Source of the DNA: Aquimarina aquimarini
GTDB lineage: Bacteria > Bacteroidota > Bacteroidia > Flavobacteriales > Flavobacteriaceae
Assembly: GCF_900299535.1 (NCBI RefSeq)
Contig: NZ_OMKE01000049.1
Span: 1 to 64,000, forward strand
Reading direction: 5' to 3'
Length of the DNA: 64,000 nt
The notes under the pieces were generated by a model. It was not told the origin of the DNA, did no database searches, and worked only from the letters and a program-made list of their open reading frames with translations. Shown here one piece after another: positions 8,384-17,732 of the stretch (positions are counted from its first letter, which is position 1; the number at the start of each line of letters is the position of its first letter). A program made the translations under genes and the position numbers.

Positions 8384-9844
8384 TTATAATTCTTTTGGGA
8401 ATTTAACCTTGAAAACAGTTCCTTTTTCTTGTTGTGATGTAAATGTAATACTTCCATTATAAGTTTCCACAATATTTTTCACCATTCCCAACCCAAGTCC
8501 CATACCACTGGTCTTAGTAGTAAATTTAGGTTCAAAAACTTTTCTCTTATTTTCTTCACTTATTCCTATTCCATTATCACTAACCATAATTACCACCTCG
8601 TCATTTTCTAAAAACACATCGACGATTATTTTTGGCACCTGCCCTTCTGGAATTGCCTGTATACCATTCTTTACAAGATTCGTAACGACCCGTATAAGCT
8701 GGGTTCTATCAAACTTGGCTATGATTTTTTCTTTTTCTGAAGGAAAAATAATATAATCTTCATTAAAAATATCTAATGCTAATCCTACAATCTTTACCAC
8801 ATCAAGGGTTTCATTTTTTTGAGCAGGCATTTGCGCAAAATTAGAAAACGCAGAAGCAATAGAGCTCATTGTATCAATTTGCTGAATCAAAGTATCACTA
8901 TACTCCTGAAGTTTTTGATGGATATCTGGATCTTGGGGATCAAATTTGCGCTGAAAACTTTGCACAGTTAATCGCATGGGAGTTAACGGATTTTTGATCT
9001 CATGTGCCACCTGTTTTGCCATTTCTCTCCAAGCTGCTTCCCGTTCGCTCTTAGCCAGCATTACTGCACTTTCTTCTAGCTCATCAATCATACTATTATA
9101 CGCATTGACCAATGTATGTATTTCTTCTCCAGCATCTCCTATTTGTATACGTTTATTACGTTTATCTAATCGTGTCTGATCTATAGTTTCTGATATTGCT
9201 TTTAAGGATCTCGTTATATACCTTGAAAGAAAATATGCCAATACTACCGCTACTAAAAGCATCAACAAATATACTTGCCCCAAGTGCTTTAGAAACTCCA
9301 GCAATTCTCTTGTAATTAAGTGATCATCTTCTAGGTAAGGTAAATTAAGTATAGCTAATGGTTTTGCTCTACTATCTGTTATATAAGTGTATGATGACAA
9401 GAATTTTTCGTCATTTTTTTCTGACTTTATCAAATATCGCTTATCGTATAAGGAAGCAAGCGTATCTATAATTATTGGATTCAATTTTTTTCCAATCGTA
9501 TCTTCAATAAAATTACCTTCTGATTTGATCAGTAATTGTCCTGATAAATCGTAAATATTAACGGGAAGTGAGTGCTCTTCTGATATTTGATAAATCCTTC
9601 CTCTTTCTCTAAAAATAGAAGTGATATTCTCTTCATTTACAGGGTAGGTTGTACTTTTAAGAACATTATTGATTGCAATTTGTATTCGCTGTTCTTTTCG
9701 CTCTAATCTCCCTTGATGATATTCTTCTGCATCTTCTTTATATTGATAGATGGTAACCGCAGCAATCAATATTGAAGCAATTAACACCAATATTGTCATT
9801 GATATAAAAATTCGTGTACGAAGAGAAAGTTTTAATAGCTTCAT
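8384..9844 (-). CDS. Membrane sensor histidine kinase (NtrY-like)
   Basis: A 486-aa kinase. TM1 lies at about 10-30, a periplasmic sensor region at about 31-185, TM2 at about 190-208, then HAMP (YITRSLKAISETIDQ), HisKA with the phospho-acceptor in QVAHEIKNPLTPMRLTVQSF, and HATPase_c with N box LVKNGIQAIPEG, G1 VSDNGIGI and G2 TKTSGMGLGLGMVKN. The NPLTPMRL context is that of NtrY-type kinases. No response regulator gene is adjacent, so the partner is encoded elsewhere. The stimulus is unknown. Confidence 0.92.
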   Translation of the reverse strand: MKLLKLSLRTRIFISMTILVLIASILIAAVTIYQYKEDAEEYHQGRLERKEQRIQIAINNVLKSTTYPVNEENITSIFRERGRIYQISEEHSLPVNIYDLSGQLLIKSEGNFIEDTIGKKLNPIIIDTLASLYDKRYLIKSEKNDEKFLSSYTYITDSRAKPLAILNLPYLEDDHLITRELLEFLKHLGQVYLLMLLVAVVLAYFLSRYITRSLKAISETIDQTRLDKRNKRIQIGDAGEEIHTLVNAYNSMIDELEESAVMLAKSEREAAWREMAKQVAHEIKNPLTPMRLTVQSFQRKFDPQDPDIHQKLQEYSDTLIQQIDTMSSIASAFSNFAQMPAQKNETLDVVKIVGLALDIFNEDYIIFPSEKEKIIAKFDRTQLIRVVTNLVKNGIQAIPEGQVPKIIVDVFLENDEVVIMVSDNGIGISEENKRKVFEPKFTTKTSGMGLGLGMVKNIVETYNGSITFTSQQEKGTVFKVKFPKEL

Positions 9845-9914
9845 AATATGCTTTGACGAGTAAATATAGCAAATATCGCACCAAAATAGTTACAAAAAGA
9901 AATCCTGAAAACCG

Positions 9915-9942
9915 TTGAATTTCCTAAATTTACCTAGCTTTT
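9915..9942 (+). promoter_or_regulatory. Bacteroidota-type promoter for the ABC ATPase gene
   Basis: TTG at 9915-9917, a 17-nt spacer and TAGCTTTT at 9935-9942 resemble the TTG / TAnnTTTG consensus of the primary sigma factor. The ATG at 9948 would sit at or next to the transcription start, giving a leaderless or nearly leaderless mRNA. The in-frame TTG at 9915 is therefore a promoter element and not a start codon. Confidence 0.45.
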
Positions 9943-9947
9943 TGATT

Positions 9948-11639
9948 ATGGACAATACTACACTACTTTCTGTACAACATCTTTGTGTTTCTTTTTCTTC
10001 TAATAAAAAGGAAAATCAGGTATTATACGATCTTTCTTTTGATATACATAAAAATGAAATATTAGGCGTTGTAGGTGAATCTGGGAGTGGAAAATCAGTA
10101 GCATCATTAGCCATCCTTGGCTTACTTCCTTCTAAAATCTCAAAGATTACCAAAGGAGATATTGTTTATAACAACATCTCATTAACCAATCTTACAGAAA
10201 AAAAATATCGATCAATTCGCGGAAATGAGATCGCTATGATTTTTCAAGAACCCATGAGTTCTCTAAATCCATCTATGAAATGTGGCAAACAAGTTGCCGA
10301 AATTTTGCGTCAGCATACTTCTCTCTCTGCCATCAAAATAAAAGAAGAGGTTCTTTCTTTATTTGAAAAAGTAAAACTTCCTGATCCCCATCGGGCATAT
10401 TCCTCTTATCCTCACCAATTAAGTGGTGGCCAAAAACAACGCATCGTGATTGCCATGGCTATTGCCTGTAAGCCCAAATTACTTATTGCAGATGAACCTA
10501 CCACAGCATTGGATGTAACGGTACAAAAAGAAATCATAAGCTTATTAAAAAATTTACAGAAAGAATATAACATGAGTATTCTTTTTATATCTCATGATTT
10601 ATCGCTGGTTTCTGAAATTGCTGATCAAGTTTTAGTAATGTACCAAGGTAAAATGATAGAATACGGTGCGGTAGATACAATATTTCATACCCCAGAAAAA
10701 GAATATACCAAAGCTCTGATAAATGCCCGCCCTCCTTTGAAGGTGCGTTTGAAAAAACTACCCACTATTGCTGATTTTCTTAATGAGAATAATCAAACAA
10801 AAAAGATTATCACCAAAGAAATGCGAGAAAAACATCATCAACACCTATACAGTCAACCACCTTTACTAGAAGTCATAAATGTTAAAAAAAGTTATTTCTC
10901 TAAGGCTGGGTTATTCAAAAAAACTGAGTTTACAGCGGTAAATGATGTAAGTTTTAAACTTTATGAGGGGGAAACTTTGGGGCTTGTTGGTGAATCAGGT
11001 TGTGGGAAATCTACCTTAGGAAACACTATTTTGCAATTGGACAAGGCCAATAGTGGTCAAATTATTTACAGAGGGCAAGATATCACACAGCTACCTCCTT
11101 CTGCTATAAGAAACCTGAGAAAAGAAATTCAGTTGATATTTCAAGATCCTTTTGCTTCTCTAAATCCTAGACTTACAGTAGGAAATGCTATTATGGAACC
11201 CATGCAGGCCCATAATCTATATACCAATAACATAGAAAGAAAGCAGAAAGTAATTGAATTATTAAATAGGGTAAGCCTGTCTGAGGAACATTTTGATCGC
11301 TATCCTCATGAATTTAGCGGAGGGCAACGCCAACGAATAGGTATCGCAAGAACTATTGCGTTACAACCAAAACTCATTATATGTGATGAATCTGTAAGTG
11401 CATTGGATATATCTGTACAAGCACAGGTATTAAACTTATTAAATGAGCTAAAAGATAATTTTGGATTTACTTACATTTTTATTTCACATGATCTTGCGGT
11501 GGTAAAATATATGTCTGATCAGCTATTAGTCATGAATAAAGGGCAAATAGAAGAACGTGGAGATGCAGATAACATCTACAACAGTCCTAATAAAGAGTAT
11601 ACCAAAAAGCTTATTAATGCTATCCCTAAAGGAATATAA
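9948..11639 (+). CDS. ABC transporter, two fused ATP-binding domains (Dpp/Opp, YejF-like)
   Basis: A 563-aa protein from the ATG at 9948, holding two complete ABC ATPases in tandem. Domain 1 has Walker A GESGSGKS, signature LSGGQKQR and Walker B LLIADEPTTALD. Domain 2 has Walker A GESGCGKST, signature FSGGQRQRIGIA and Walker B LIICDESVSALD. Each is followed by an oligopeptide-type C-terminal tail (YTKALINARPP and YTKKLINAIP). It equals a fusion of DppD and DppF, like YejF. It would energise peptide or nickel import at the inner membrane. Permease and binding-protein genes are not adjacent and must be elsewhere, which is common for this gene in flavobacteria. Confidence 0.92.
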   Translation: MDNTTLLSVQHLCVSFSSNKKENQVLYDLSFDIHKNEILGVVGESGSGKSVASLAILGLLPSKISKITKGDIVYNNISLTNLTEKKYRSIRGNEIAMIFQEPMSSLNPSMKCGKQVAEILRQHTSLSAIKIKEEVLSLFEKVKLPDPHRAYSSYPHQLSGGQKQRIVIAMAIACKPKLLIADEPTTALDVTVQKEIISLLKNLQKEYNMSILFISHDLSLVSEIADQVLVMYQGKMIEYGAVDTIFHTPEKEYTKALINARPPLKVRLKKLPTIADFLNENNQTKKIITKEMREKHHQHLYSQPPLLEVINVKKSYFSKAGLFKKTEFTAVNDVSFKLYEGETLGLVGESGCGKSTLGNTILQLDKANSGQIIYRGQDITQLPPSAIRNLRKEIQLIFQDPFASLNPRLTVGNAIMEPMQAHNLYTNNIERKQKVIELLNRVSLSEEHFDRYPHEFSGGQRQRIGIARTIALQPKLIICDESVSALDISVQAQVLNLLNELKDNFGFTYIFISHDLAVVKYMSDQLLVMNKGQIEERGDADNIYNSPNKEYTKKLINAIPKGI

Positions 11640-11652
11640 ATTAAAACAAAAA

Positions 11653-11685
11653 AAACCTGTTAAGTCTTAAGAGTATAACAGGTTT
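11653..11685 (+). terminator. Hairpin after the ABC ATPase gene
   Basis: AAACCTGTTA (11653-11662) pairs with TAACAGGTTT (11676-11685), a 10-bp stem with a 13-nt loop, 14 nt after the stop codon. The T-tract is short, so termination strength is uncertain. Confidence 0.65.
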
Positions 11686-12089
11686 CATTCATCGCGACTT
11701 GGGGACGGTTGCGATTAATTAACAACAAAAATCACATCAACAAAAATACTTTCTTCGCCACATAAACACAGTTTGAAATCAATTCTATTGTAGGTTTGAT
11801 TGACTTCTGCAGGCGATTAATACGTTTTTTCATAATACGGGGAAACTTTGTGTGGGTTAATAATTTCTTTTTAATTCAAAAAATAATTTTTTTATCTAGG
11901 GGATTATTTTTTATCTCGATACTAATATGCAAATTATTTTCAACAACAACGTCAAAATACATAAAGAATCGACAAAATACACTAAATTTTAACATTTATT
12001 TTTCTTTTTACTGTTTTTAAGCCTTAAAGCAAAGGTTTAACAGGATAGAAAATTGCTTAAAAGTGTAGTACTTTTCTTTCAAAAATAAA
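11686..12089. other. Intergenic stretch with small hairpins and no convincing gene
   Basis: Between the ABC ATPase hairpin and the scoB terminator. ATCGC (11691-11695) pairs with GCGAT (11711-11715) around a G-rich loop, and an AATCAA/TTGATT pair lies near 11778-11802. An open frame of 74 codons at 11796-12020 is very rich in Phe, Ile and Leu from AT-rich DNA and is not considered a gene. A small structured RNA cannot be excluded, but no known family was recognised. Confidence 0.4.
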
Positions 12090-12127
12090 AAACAAAGACC
12101 TTGTTAGTAATAACGAAGTCTTTGTTT
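12090..12127 (-). terminator. Terminator of the scoA-scoB operon
   Basis: AAACAAAGAC (12090-12099) pairs with GTCTTTGTTT (12118-12127). On the minus strand the stem is followed by a T-rich run, the form of an intrinsic terminator, about 65 nt after the scoB stop. Two direct copies of ATTATTCGTTGCT lie between it and the gene, at about 12132 and 12153. Confidence 0.75.
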
Positions 12128-12191
12128 ATTTATTATTCGTTGCTTATTAATTATTATTCGTTGCTATATTCGTAGAATTAGAAATAAACCC

Positions 12192-12845
12192 TTACAAAGT
12201 CATTTCAGGAATATCACCTTCAATAATTAAGTTTCCTTCAGTAGCTTTTTGAATTTCTTCTACAGATACCCCTGGTGCTCTTTCTAAAAGTTTGAATCCA
12301 TTACTTGTTACTTCTAAAAATCCAAGGTTGGTCACAATTTTTTTTACACACCCAACTCCTGTAAGCGGAAGTGAGCATTTTTTAAGCAGTTTAGATTTAC
12401 CAGCCTTATTGGTATGCATCATAGCAACAATGATATTCTCTGCACTAGCCACAAGATCCATTGCTCCCCCCATACCTTTAACCATTTTTCCAGGAATTTT
12501 CCAGTTAGCTATATCCCCTTGCTCCGAAACCTCCATAGCCCCTAAAACAGTTAAATCAACATGCTGACCTCTGATCATTGCAAAACTCATTGCTGAATCA
12601 AAAAAAGAAGCCCCTGGCATAGTGGTTATGGTTTGTTTACCTGCATTTATAACATCTGCATCTTCTTCTCCTTCGTAAGGAAAAGGGCCCATCCCTAAAA
12701 CACCATTCTCACTCTGAAACTCAACTTCGATCCCTTCAGGAATATAATTAGCCACCAGAGTAGGTATTCCGATTCCTAAATTAACAAAAAATCCATCTTG
12801 TAGTTCCTTTGCAATACGCTTTGCTATTCCGCTTTTGTCTAACAT
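12192..12845 (-). CDS. scoB: 3-oxoacid (succinyl-CoA) CoA-transferase subunit B
   Basis: A 217-aa beta subunit of the SCOT-type CoA-transferase, which moves CoA between succinyl-CoA and acetoacetate for ketone and branched-chain catabolism. The catalytic glutamate is in the conserved QSENGVLGMGP segment near residue 43; IGIPTLVANYIP and MGGAMDLVASA are also family motifs. Length is normal (about 215 aa). It is the last gene of a four-gene minus-strand run. Subunit A lies two genes upstream, separated from it by a peroxiredoxin and a zinc-ribbon membrane protein, whereas the two subunits are usually adjacent. Confidence 0.93.
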   Translation of the reverse strand: MLDKSGIAKRIAKELQDGFFVNLGIGIPTLVANYIPEGIEVEFQSENGVLGMGPFPYEGEEDADVINAGKQTITTMPGASFFDSAMSFAMIRGQHVDLTVLGAMEVSEQGDIANWKIPGKMVKGMGGAMDLVASAENIIVAMMHTNKAGKSKLLKKCSLPLTGVGCVKKIVTNLGFLEVTSNGFKLLERAPGVSVEEIQKATEGNLIIEGDIPEMTL

Positions 12846-12847
12846 AT

Positions 12848-13186
12848 TTATTTTCTTCTGATCTTATACGAATTAAAATAATGAGTTGATTTACCTTCTT
12901 GCACCCACACTCCAAAAGGTATTGCAATCATAGCAAATGCTATTAGGCCGTAAAAACTCATTAAAACAATAATAACTATTGCACTTATTATAAATGCTAG
13001 TAGTATTTTTCTATTATCTACCACTGCATCTATCCTATTGATATGCTTTTTATCTTCTTTATTACAATACTTACAAGTTACGGCTACTTCATCACCTATC
13101 TTCATCTGTAAATCAACTCTGGTAGCCGTTACTGGTTTAAATTTATTCTGAATCTTACATTGTGAACATGTAAACTCTAATCTCAT
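12848..13186 (-). CDS. Small zinc-ribbon membrane protein, unknown function
   Basis: A 112-aa protein. The N-terminal half has two CxxC knuckles (FTCSQCKI near residue 6 and VTCKYCNKE near 36), a likely zinc ribbon. The second half has two hydrophobic segments (about 61-76 and 79-95) separated by a short turn, and a basic tail. It lies 2 nt upstream of scoB and 5 nt after prx, so all are co-transcribed. No recognised family. A membrane-anchored metal- or redox-sensing role beside the peroxiredoxin is possible but unproven. Confidence 0.75.
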   Translation of the reverse strand: MRLEFTCSQCKIQNKFKPVTATRVDLQMKIGDEVAVTCKYCNKEDKKHINRIDAVVDNRKILLAFIISAIVIIVLMSFYGLIAFAMIAIPFGVWVQEGKSTHYFNSYKIRRK

Positions 13187-13191
13187 CTTAT

Positions 13192-13833
13192 CTAATTGAG
13201 ATCAGGTTGTGGTGTCATCCTTAAATAAGGTTTTATTTCCTGATGTCCTTTTGGAAATAGTTTTGCTATTTCCTCATTGGTCACAGAAGGTACTATTACA
13301 CAATCTTCTCCTTGTTTCCAATTTGCAGGTGTTGCCACTTTCTGATATGCTGTCAATTGTAGTGAATCGATAACACGTATTAACTCATCAAAGTTTCTAC
13401 CTGTAGATGCAGGATACGTAATTATTAATTTAATCTTCTTATCTGGTCCAATTATAAAAACTGAACGTACCGTTAATTGACTATCTGCATTGGGATGAAT
13501 CATATCATACAATTCAGACACTTTTCTATCCTTATCTGCAATGATTGGGAAATTAACCGTTGTGTTTTGCGTCTCATTAATATCATTAATCCATCCATGA
13601 TGAGACTCTAGGTCATCAACACTCAATGCTGCAACTTTTACATTGCGTTTATTAAATTCATCTTTATACTTTGCTACAGTTCCTAATTCTGTAGTACAAA
13701 CTGGGGTATAGTCTGCAGGGTGTGAGAATAGAATTCCCCATCCTTCTCCTAACCAATTATGAAAGTCTATTTCGCCTTCTGTAGTTTGCGCTATAAAGTT
13801 TGGGGATTCATCCCCTAATCGTAATATTGCCAT
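13192..13833 (-). CDS. 1-Cys peroxiredoxin (Prx6 family)
   Basis: A 213-aa thiol peroxidase reducing hydrogen and alkyl peroxides. The peroxidatic cysteine is in the PADYTPVCTTELG motif (PxxxTxxC) near residues 35-47. The long C-terminal extension with DCVIVPSVTNEEIAKLFPKG is the Prx6/AhpC-TSA C-terminal type. No resolving-Cys pattern of 2-Cys enzymes is visible. It is embedded between scoA and scoB, 31 nt after the scoA stop and 5 nt before the next gene, implying co-expression with the CoA-transferase. Confidence 0.93.
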   Translation of the reverse strand: MAILRLGDESPNFIAQTTEGEIDFHNWLGEGWGILFSHPADYTPVCTTELGTVAKYKDEFNKRNVKVAALSVDDLESHHGWINDINETQNTTVNFPIIADKDRKVSELYDMIHPNADSQLTVRSVFIIGPDKKIKLIITYPASTGRNFDELIRVIDSLQLTAYQKVATPANWKQGEDCVIVPSVTNEEIAKLFPKGHQEIKPYLRMTPQPDLN

Positions 13834-13864
13834 GATTTATGTATTCTAGGTTTATATATAAGAG

Positions 13865-14566
13865 CTATTCTTTTGTACGAACAGTACGTTGCTCTATTCT
13901 TTTTTCATAATGTTCTCCTTTAAATATACGTTGTACGAATATTCCAGGAATATGTATTTGATCAGGATCCAAGGTTCCTGCGGGTACTAATTCTTCAACT
14001 TCGGCAACTGTGATTTTTGCTCCCCCACACATGCAGGGATTAAAATTTCTTGCCGTTCCTTTAAATATTAAATTTCCAGCTTCATCACCTTTCCAAGCTT
14101 TTACAAATGCAAAATCTGCCTGAAATGCATGTTCCAACACGTACATTTTACCATTAAATTCTCTGGTTTCTTTTCCTTCGGCCACTTCTGTACCATAACC
14201 TGCTGGGGTGTAAAATGCAGGAAAACCTCCTTGAGCTGCTCTACATCTTTCTGCTAATGTTCCTTGAGGAATAAGTTCTACATCCAATTCTCCACTAAGC
14301 ATTTGTCGCTCAAACTCATCATTCTCTCCCACATAAGAAGATATCATTTTTTTGATCTGCTTTTTTTGAAGTAAAAGCCCTAATCCAAAGTCATCAACTC
14401 CTGCATTATTAGAAATACAGGTAAGGCCATTAATGTTTGATTTTACAAGTTCTGCAATGGCATTTTCAGGAATACCACATAAACCAAAGCCCCCAAGCAT
14501 AAAGGTCATATCATTTTTGATACCAACCATAGCTTCGGTAACACTAGGTACCGTTTTACGAATCAT
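13865..14566 (-). CDS. scoA: 3-oxoacid (succinyl-CoA) CoA-transferase subunit A
   Basis: A 233-aa alpha subunit of the SCOT enzyme. Family motifs are [16 protein letters not shown] near residue 26, [17 protein letters not shown] near 50 and [16 protein letters not shown] near 115. Length is normal. It is the first gene of the minus-strand run scoA, prx, zinc-ribbon protein, scoB. A truncated repeat element lies about 100 nt upstream of its start. Confidence 0.93.
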   Translation of the reverse strand: MIRKTVPSVTEAMVGIKNDMTFMLGGFGLCGIPENAIAELVKSNINGLTCISNNAGVDDFGLGLLLQKKQIKKMISSYVGENDEFERQMLSGELDVELIPQGTLAERCRAAQGGFPAFYTPAGYGTEVAEGKETREFNGKMYVLEHAFQADFAFVKAWKGDEAGNLIFKGTARNFNPCMCGGAKITVAEVEELVPAGTLDPDQIHIPGIFVQRIFKGEHYEKRIEQRTVRTKE

Positions 14567-14664
14567 AATATTCTATATTTTTCGGATTAAAAATACTAAA
14601 AAAATAGTACTATATCGTTTGAAAAACATAGTTTTAAGAATGTACTTGCCTTCATCTTTTTAAG

Positions 14665-14727
14665 GAACTCATCTTGGCTTTTTTTATTTCCTAAAAAAAT
14701 AGCTAAAATTCACCCATATCTCGGTTA
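14665..14727 (+). repeat. Truncated copy of the 160-bp inverted-repeat element
   Basis: The sequence from GAACTCATCTTGGC through the CTCGG segment matches the left arm of the element at 31695-31854 over roughly 60 bases, with a few substitutions and one extra A. The right arm is missing, so this is a decayed or partial copy in the gap between scoA and the PBP1A gene. Confidence 0.7.
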
Positions 14728-14810
14728 TAGATAAAAGATAAAGATGGTGCTTATTTGTCTATAGTATCTTTTTTAAAAGCATCTAAAAAGTGTAAACAAA
14801 TTGTGGGCCT

Positions 14811-17141
14811 CTATAAGCTAAACTCATCTATATTCTCATCTTGAGCATTATTTCTTTTGAAAGCTCTACAATCTACCTCAATAGATAAATCTTTTGGTTT
14901 TTTGAAAGCTCCTTTAGACACTTTCAATGTTTCGTCTGCATAACATTTTTGCATATATAATCCCCAAACAGGTAATGCCATAGTTGCTCCTTGACCAAAA
15001 GTAGTTGTTCTAAAGTGCACTGCTCTATCATCTCCTCCTACCCACACACCTGTACAAAGGTTTGGCACAATACCCATAAACCAACCATCACTTTGATTCT
15101 GGGTTGTTCCTGTTTTTCCTGCTATAGGATTCCTGAACTTATATGGATGCCCAGTAACTACATTTTTAAGATCATACCTAGAAGATGGTCCTGTACGTAA
15201 ACGGACCCCTGAACCTGATTGTGTTACTCCTTCCATTAAGTTAATTGTAACATAAGCAGCTTCTTTACTGATTACATCGCGAGTTTCTGGAACGAACTGA
15301 TATAAAATAGTACCGTTTTTATCTTCAATACTAGTAATTGTTACTGGTTTTGTATAAATCCCTTGATTTGCGAAAGTGCTATATGCCCCTACCATTTCAG
15401 ATAATTTAAGATCTACCGATCCTAATGCAATAGATGCTACTTCTATAATTTCAGACTCTACTCCCATTTTCTTTACCAATCTCACAATAGGTTCTGGTCC
15501 TATTCTATCCATTAGACGAGCAGAAATTGTATTTACAGATTTTGCCAATGCTTCTTTAAGACTCATATATCCTGCATAATCGCCATCACTATTTTTAGGT
15601 GTCCAATCTTTATCAACTACCCCATTAGATCCCGCTGAAATAGTAATTTGAGATTTTGGTATCGTATCACAAGGAGATAATTTTAATTGATCTATTGCAG
15701 TAGCATACACAAATGGCTTAAAAGTTGATCCTACCTGACGGGCACCTTGATATACATGGTCGTATTGGAAATGCTTATAATTCACTCCTCCTACCCAAGC
15801 TTTTACATGACCTGTCTGAGGCTCCATAGACATTAATCCAGAACGCAAAAACTTTTTATAATACAAAACTGAATCTCTTGGAGTCATAATGGTATCTATT
15901 TCTCCTCTCCAGTTAAATACACTCATTTTTACTTTCTCATCATACGATTTTTCAATTTCTGCCTCACTTTTTCCTTGTTTGAGCATTTTTTTCCTTCTTG
16001 CAGAATTCCTTAATGCCCTATCTATAATCATCTTTTTTTCTTTCTGACTTATATCTCTAAAAGGGCTTGTCTTATTTTTCTCTTCTTGTTTATCAAATTC
16101 CTTTTGAAGATTTGCCATATGTTCTTCTACCGCTTCTTCTGCATATCTTTGCATACGAGAATCAATAGTAACATTAATTCTCAATCCATCTCTATAGATA
16201 TCAAAATACTCCTGCTCTCCTTCTTCATTTTCTCCTTTTGGGTTTTCTTTTACCCATTTAGACATCCAACTTCGCACATATTCTCTAAAATAAGTTGCTG
16301 TACCATCATTATGCCCTTCTGGAGAATAATCTAATTGCAAAGGCAACTGTTTTAAACTATCTCTTTCTTTTTCAGTAAGGTATCCGTATTTCTGCATTTG
16401 ATTAAGCACCACATCTCTTCTTGTTTTCACCTTTTCTGGTCTACGAAGCGGATTGAATAGTGATGAATTTTTTAACATCCCAACCAATACAGCAGCCTCT
16501 TCTTTCTTAAGATCTTGAGGGTTTTTCCCAAAGTAGATTCTAGAAGCAGAACTTACACCAATTGCCTGATTAAGAAAATCATATTTATTAAGATACATTG
16601 TTATGATTTCTTTCTTGGTATATTGTCTTTCTAATCGTGTAGCAATTACCCATTCTTGGATTTTTTGCAGATATCTTTCTAATTTATTTTTTGACCCCCC
16701 TGTAAACAATTGTTTTGCTAACTGCTGTGATATAGTACTAGCTCCTCCTTTACTCCCTAAAAACACAAATGCTCTTAGTGTTCCTCTAGCATCAATACCA
16801 GAATGCTCATAATATCTCGCATCTTCTGTTGCAACTAATGCTTCTACTAAATGTTGTGGTAATTCCTCATAACTTACAGGAGTTCGGTTTTCTTTAAAAA
16901 AAGTTCCTATTTGCACTCCATCTGATGAAATAATCTGTGTTGCCAGGTCATTTTGTGGATTCTCTAACTCATCAAATGTAGGCATCTCTCCATAAACTCC
17001 CCAACTAGCCAAAAGGAATACAAGGATTATAAAAAATACTCCTGACCCAAATAATATCCAAAATAACTTTATGTATTTTAAGGTGTTATTAATCGGGGTT
17101 TTTGGTCTTTTTTTTGTTGATCTAGGTTTTGCCTTTGCCAT
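14811..17141 (-). CDS. Bifunctional penicillin-binding protein 1A
   Basis: A 776-aa class A PBP that polymerises and cross-links peptidoglycan in the periplasm. A basic cytosolic tail and TM helix (about 24-48) precede the GT51 glycosyltransferase domain (ATEDARYYEHSGIDARGT with the catalytic Glu, GGASTISQQLAKQLF) and the transpeptidase domain with SxxK in GSTFKPFVYATA, SxN in AKSVNTISAR and KTGTT. Length is normal. All catalytic motifs are present. gldH follows upstream on the same strand with an 87-nt gap. Confidence 0.95.
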   Translation of the reverse strand: MAKAKPRSTKKRPKTPINNTLKYIKLFWILFGSGVFFIILVFLLASWGVYGEMPTFDELENPQNDLATQIISSDGVQIGTFFKENRTPVSYEELPQHLVEALVATEDARYYEHSGIDARGTLRAFVFLGSKGGASTISQQLAKQLFTGGSKNKLERYLQKIQEWVIATRLERQYTKKEIITMYLNKYDFLNQAIGVSSASRIYFGKNPQDLKKEEAAVLVGMLKNSSLFNPLRRPEKVKTRRDVVLNQMQKYGYLTEKERDSLKQLPLQLDYSPEGHNDGTATYFREYVRSWMSKWVKENPKGENEEGEQEYFDIYRDGLRINVTIDSRMQRYAEEAVEEHMANLQKEFDKQEEKNKTSPFRDISQKEKKMIIDRALRNSARRKKMLKQGKSEAEIEKSYDEKVKMSVFNWRGEIDTIMTPRDSVLYYKKFLRSGLMSMEPQTGHVKAWVGGVNYKHFQYDHVYQGARQVGSTFKPFVYATAIDQLKLSPCDTIPKSQITISAGSNGVVDKDWTPKNSDGDYAGYMSLKEALAKSVNTISARLMDRIGPEPIVRLVKKMGVESEIIEVASIALGSVDLKLSEMVGAYSTFANQGIYTKPVTITSIEDKNGTILYQFVPETRDVISKEAAYVTINLMEGVTQSGSGVRLRTGPSSRYDLKNVVTGHPYKFRNPIAGKTGTTQNQSDGWFMGIVPNLCTGVWVGGDDRAVHFRTTTFGQGATMALPVWGLYMQKCYADETLKVSKGAFKKPKDLSIEVDCRAFKRNNAQDENIDEFSL

Positions 17142-17228
17142 ACTTCAGCTATTTAATCTATTATCTTCAAAGGTCAATAAAAGTATATATTAACCTTTTA
17201 AAATACTTCCTCTTTTTTTGTTTTCTAT

Positions 17229-17732
17229 TTAATCCTTTTTAAGAATTTGAGCATTCTCAATTCTAAATCCAATATCAGTAATCCCTTCAAGAGATGAGAC
17301 GCCATCAACCTTTCCATTCTTTCTCATTGCATGTTGCAATGATATGGTATAATTTCCTTTTTCTATAAACCTCATATTTTCTTTATACCACAGTTTATTT
17401 TCTTTGAGATCAGAAAATCCACTCCCCAACCATTCTCCTTCTGGAGTAGCCATGACATACTCTAAAGTATCTGTAACAACCTTACCATTAGGAAATTTCA
17501 TTTCGCTGATCAAAAATATATTACTGTATTTGTACGCATTATTATTACGTACATTAATAAATAAATTATAGGTTTGTGTGCTATCAAGTACAGGAAGTGT
17601 AAAGTTTATTTTTTCATCCTTATTCCAGATATCATCCACAGTTTGATATGTATCAAAAATCTGTTTGTTGTCACAGGATGATAATATACTTATTACAATA
17701 AAAGTTATTAAAAAAACCCTAAGCTTTATCAT
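17229..17732 (-). CDS. gldH: Gliding motility lipoprotein GldH
   Basis: A 167-aa lipoprotein with a type II signal (hydrophobic residues about 5-18 and lipobox cysteine in ILSSCDNK). The following text, including EGEWLGSGFSDLKEN, MRFIEKGNYTISLQHAMRKN and LEGITDIGFRIE, is the GldH pattern. GldH is needed for gliding in Flavobacterium johnsoniae, probably by supporting assembly of the motility/type IX secretion machinery in the periplasm. Its start overlaps the 3' end of ricT by 14 nt, so translation is coupled. The arrangement ricT-gldH-PBP1A is conserved in the family. Confidence 0.93.
   Translation of the reverse strand: MIKLRVFLITFIVISILSSCDNKQIFDTYQTVDDIWNKDEKINFTLPVLDSTQTYNLFINVRNNNAYKYSNIFLISEMKFPNGKVVTDTLEYVMATPEGEWLGSGFSDLKENKLWYKENMRFIEKGNYTISLQHAMRKNGKVDGVSSLEGITDIGFRIENAQILKKD

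Noticed and set aside
11796-12020. 74-codon frame in the gap before scoB
   Set aside because: Extreme Phe/Ile/Leu bias expected from AT-rich DNA, no signal of translation and no similarity.
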